This document shows, piece after piece, positions 63,592 through 64,000 of a stretch of 64,000 bases of DNA. Under the pieces are notes generated by a model that worked only from the letters and a program-made list of their open reading frames with translations, was not told where the DNA came from and made no database searches. The DNA is taken from contig JAFSNG010000049.1 in assembly GCA_017447515.1 (NCBI GenBank), forward strand, positions 84,240-148,239. The letters are read 5' to 3'. Origin of the DNA: Prevotella sp. GTDB taxonomy: Bacteria; Bacteroidota; Bacteroidia; Bacteroidales; Bacteroidaceae. Position numbers and translations under genes: made by a program. Each line of letters starts with the position of its first letter. Position 1 is the stretch's first letter.

Positions 63592-63599
63592 CAAAGTTA
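63592..63599 (-). promoter_or_regulatory. -7 box of the abiE operon
   Basis: TAACTTTG on the minus strand, 21 nt before the antitoxin ATG; the antitoxin is expected to bind here. Confidence 0.6.
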
Positions 63600-63723
63600 C
63601 AATTATTTGATTAGAAAGTAAAGAAAAAGTTTACTTTCCCTTCGGAATTTAACAACTTTTATCTAAAATCCCCTTCTTCTTGCAATTTATAAGAAGCGGA
63701 AATCATAATATGCAAAGGAAAAA

Positions 63724-63748
63724 AAACGGAAGTCGATGACTTCCGTTT
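63724..63748 (-). terminator. Terminator of the gene ending at 63791 (minus strand)
   Basis: A perfect 11-bp stem (AAACGGAAGTC with GACTTCCGTTT, loop 3) continues on the minus strand into TTTTT. It lies 40 bp after the stop of the interrupted gene fragment. Confidence 0.8.
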
Positions 63749-63790
63749 CCTGTTTTATTCTTTAAAAAGTTTCCCTACGAGCCAATCAGA

Positions 63791-63865
63791 TTAGAAAGCG
63801 AGGCAGGAGCGAACATAGAGGTTAAATTGTTTATCGCTAGAGATGACACAAGGGACAGGTACTGA
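63791..63865 (-). pseudogene. 3' end of an unidentified gene, apparently interrupted by an IS element
   Basis: The minus strand reads VISSDKQFNLYVRSCLAF and stop (complement of 63791-63793), followed by a perfect terminator. Sequence upstream at about 63865 changes to the inverted-repeat-like end of an insertion element, so only about 25 codons remain here. Too short to identify. Confidence 0.45.
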
Positions 63866-64000
63866 AGTGAACCCAGAAAGTTGGACACAACTTAAGGGTT
63901 CAAATGAAAAAGGAATTTAGTTTAGAAGAGAAGTTGGAAGCGATTTCTTTAGTGTTCCAAGGAGAGTCTGCCCGTTCTGTCTCAGACAGGCTTCATCTAG
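63866..64000 (+). mobile_element. Left end of an IS3-type insertion sequence (partial)
   Basis: The segment GAACCCAGAAAGTTGGACAC resembles terminal repeats of IS3-group elements and is followed 20 bp later by a transposase ORF-A start. The exact boundary is uncertain by several bases, and the right end lies outside the window. Confidence 0.6.
63904..64000 (+). CDS. IS3-type transposase ORF A, N-terminal part
   Basis: ATG 63904 opens MKKEFSLEEKLEAISLVFQG and ESARSVSDRLHL, a helix-turn-helix start like that of IS3/IS150-group OrfA proteins (K-L-E-A-I, then G-x-S-x-x-x-V-S-x-x-L). Open to the window edge. It would bind the element's ends; the catalytic OrfB should follow beyond the window. Confidence 0.7.
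   Translation, partial: MKKEFSLEEKLEAISLVFQGESARSVSDRLHL

Overview
The window reads as chromosome from a Prevotella-like member of the Bacteroidales. The signs are SusC/SusD pairs, many secreted lipoproteins, Bacteroidetes-type promoters (-7 box TAnnTTTG, often with a TTG about 19-20 bp upstream), almost no Shine-Dalgarno sequences, and Prevotella-style housekeeping clusters. Genus is inferred from gene content and promoter style only.

Left third (1-26 kb), polysaccharide use. A partial CE7/AXE1-type acetyl(xylan) esterase is transcribed leftward. Diverging from it is PUL 1 (SusC, SusD, a small lipoprotein), closed by a hairpin terminator. Then come two tandem copies of a two-gene module: a multispanning membrane protein with a repeat-like C-terminus, followed by a beta-propeller lipoprotein carrying one CxxCH haem-type motif. 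A nine-unit 22-bp repeat array lies between the last stop and the terminator. PUL 2 follows (SusC, SusD, two IPT/TIG surface lipoproteins, GH5, GH26) and looks built for beta-mannan or glucomannan.

Middle (26-40 kb). A secreted protein of unknown function, a BASS-family transporter, BipA/TypA, ribosomal protein S15, and a four-gene operon of PAS-type sensor kinases with no response regulator. The kinases alternate: the first and third have Tyr where the phospho-accepting His should be, the second and fourth have His. This pseudokinase/kinase pairing is the most striking protein-level observation.

Right half (40-60 kb), mostly core genes: frr-rsgA, aldA, GH43-CBM6, trxA, dnaE, psd-pssA-DUF4834, birA-pyrH, tadA, an HD protein, an oxaloacetate-decarboxylase-like protein whose biotinyl domain lacks the MKM lysine, and a queuosine operon (transporter, queF, HAD phosphatase, M15 peptidase). 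Many gene ends here carry 7-bp (once 10-bp) tandem repeats. The unit length is not a multiple of three and most units contain a stop triplet, so stops fall in all frames just past the genuine stop codon.

Right end (58-64 kb), accessory DNA: a six-hairpin-type glycosidase, a frameshifted cell-surface pseudogene, a second 22-bp array (six units), a 140-bp near-perfect hairpin element behind a promoter-like box, an AbiE toxin-antitoxin pair, the 3' end of an interrupted gene, and the start of an IS3-type element. No tRNA, rRNA or CRISPR array was seen.
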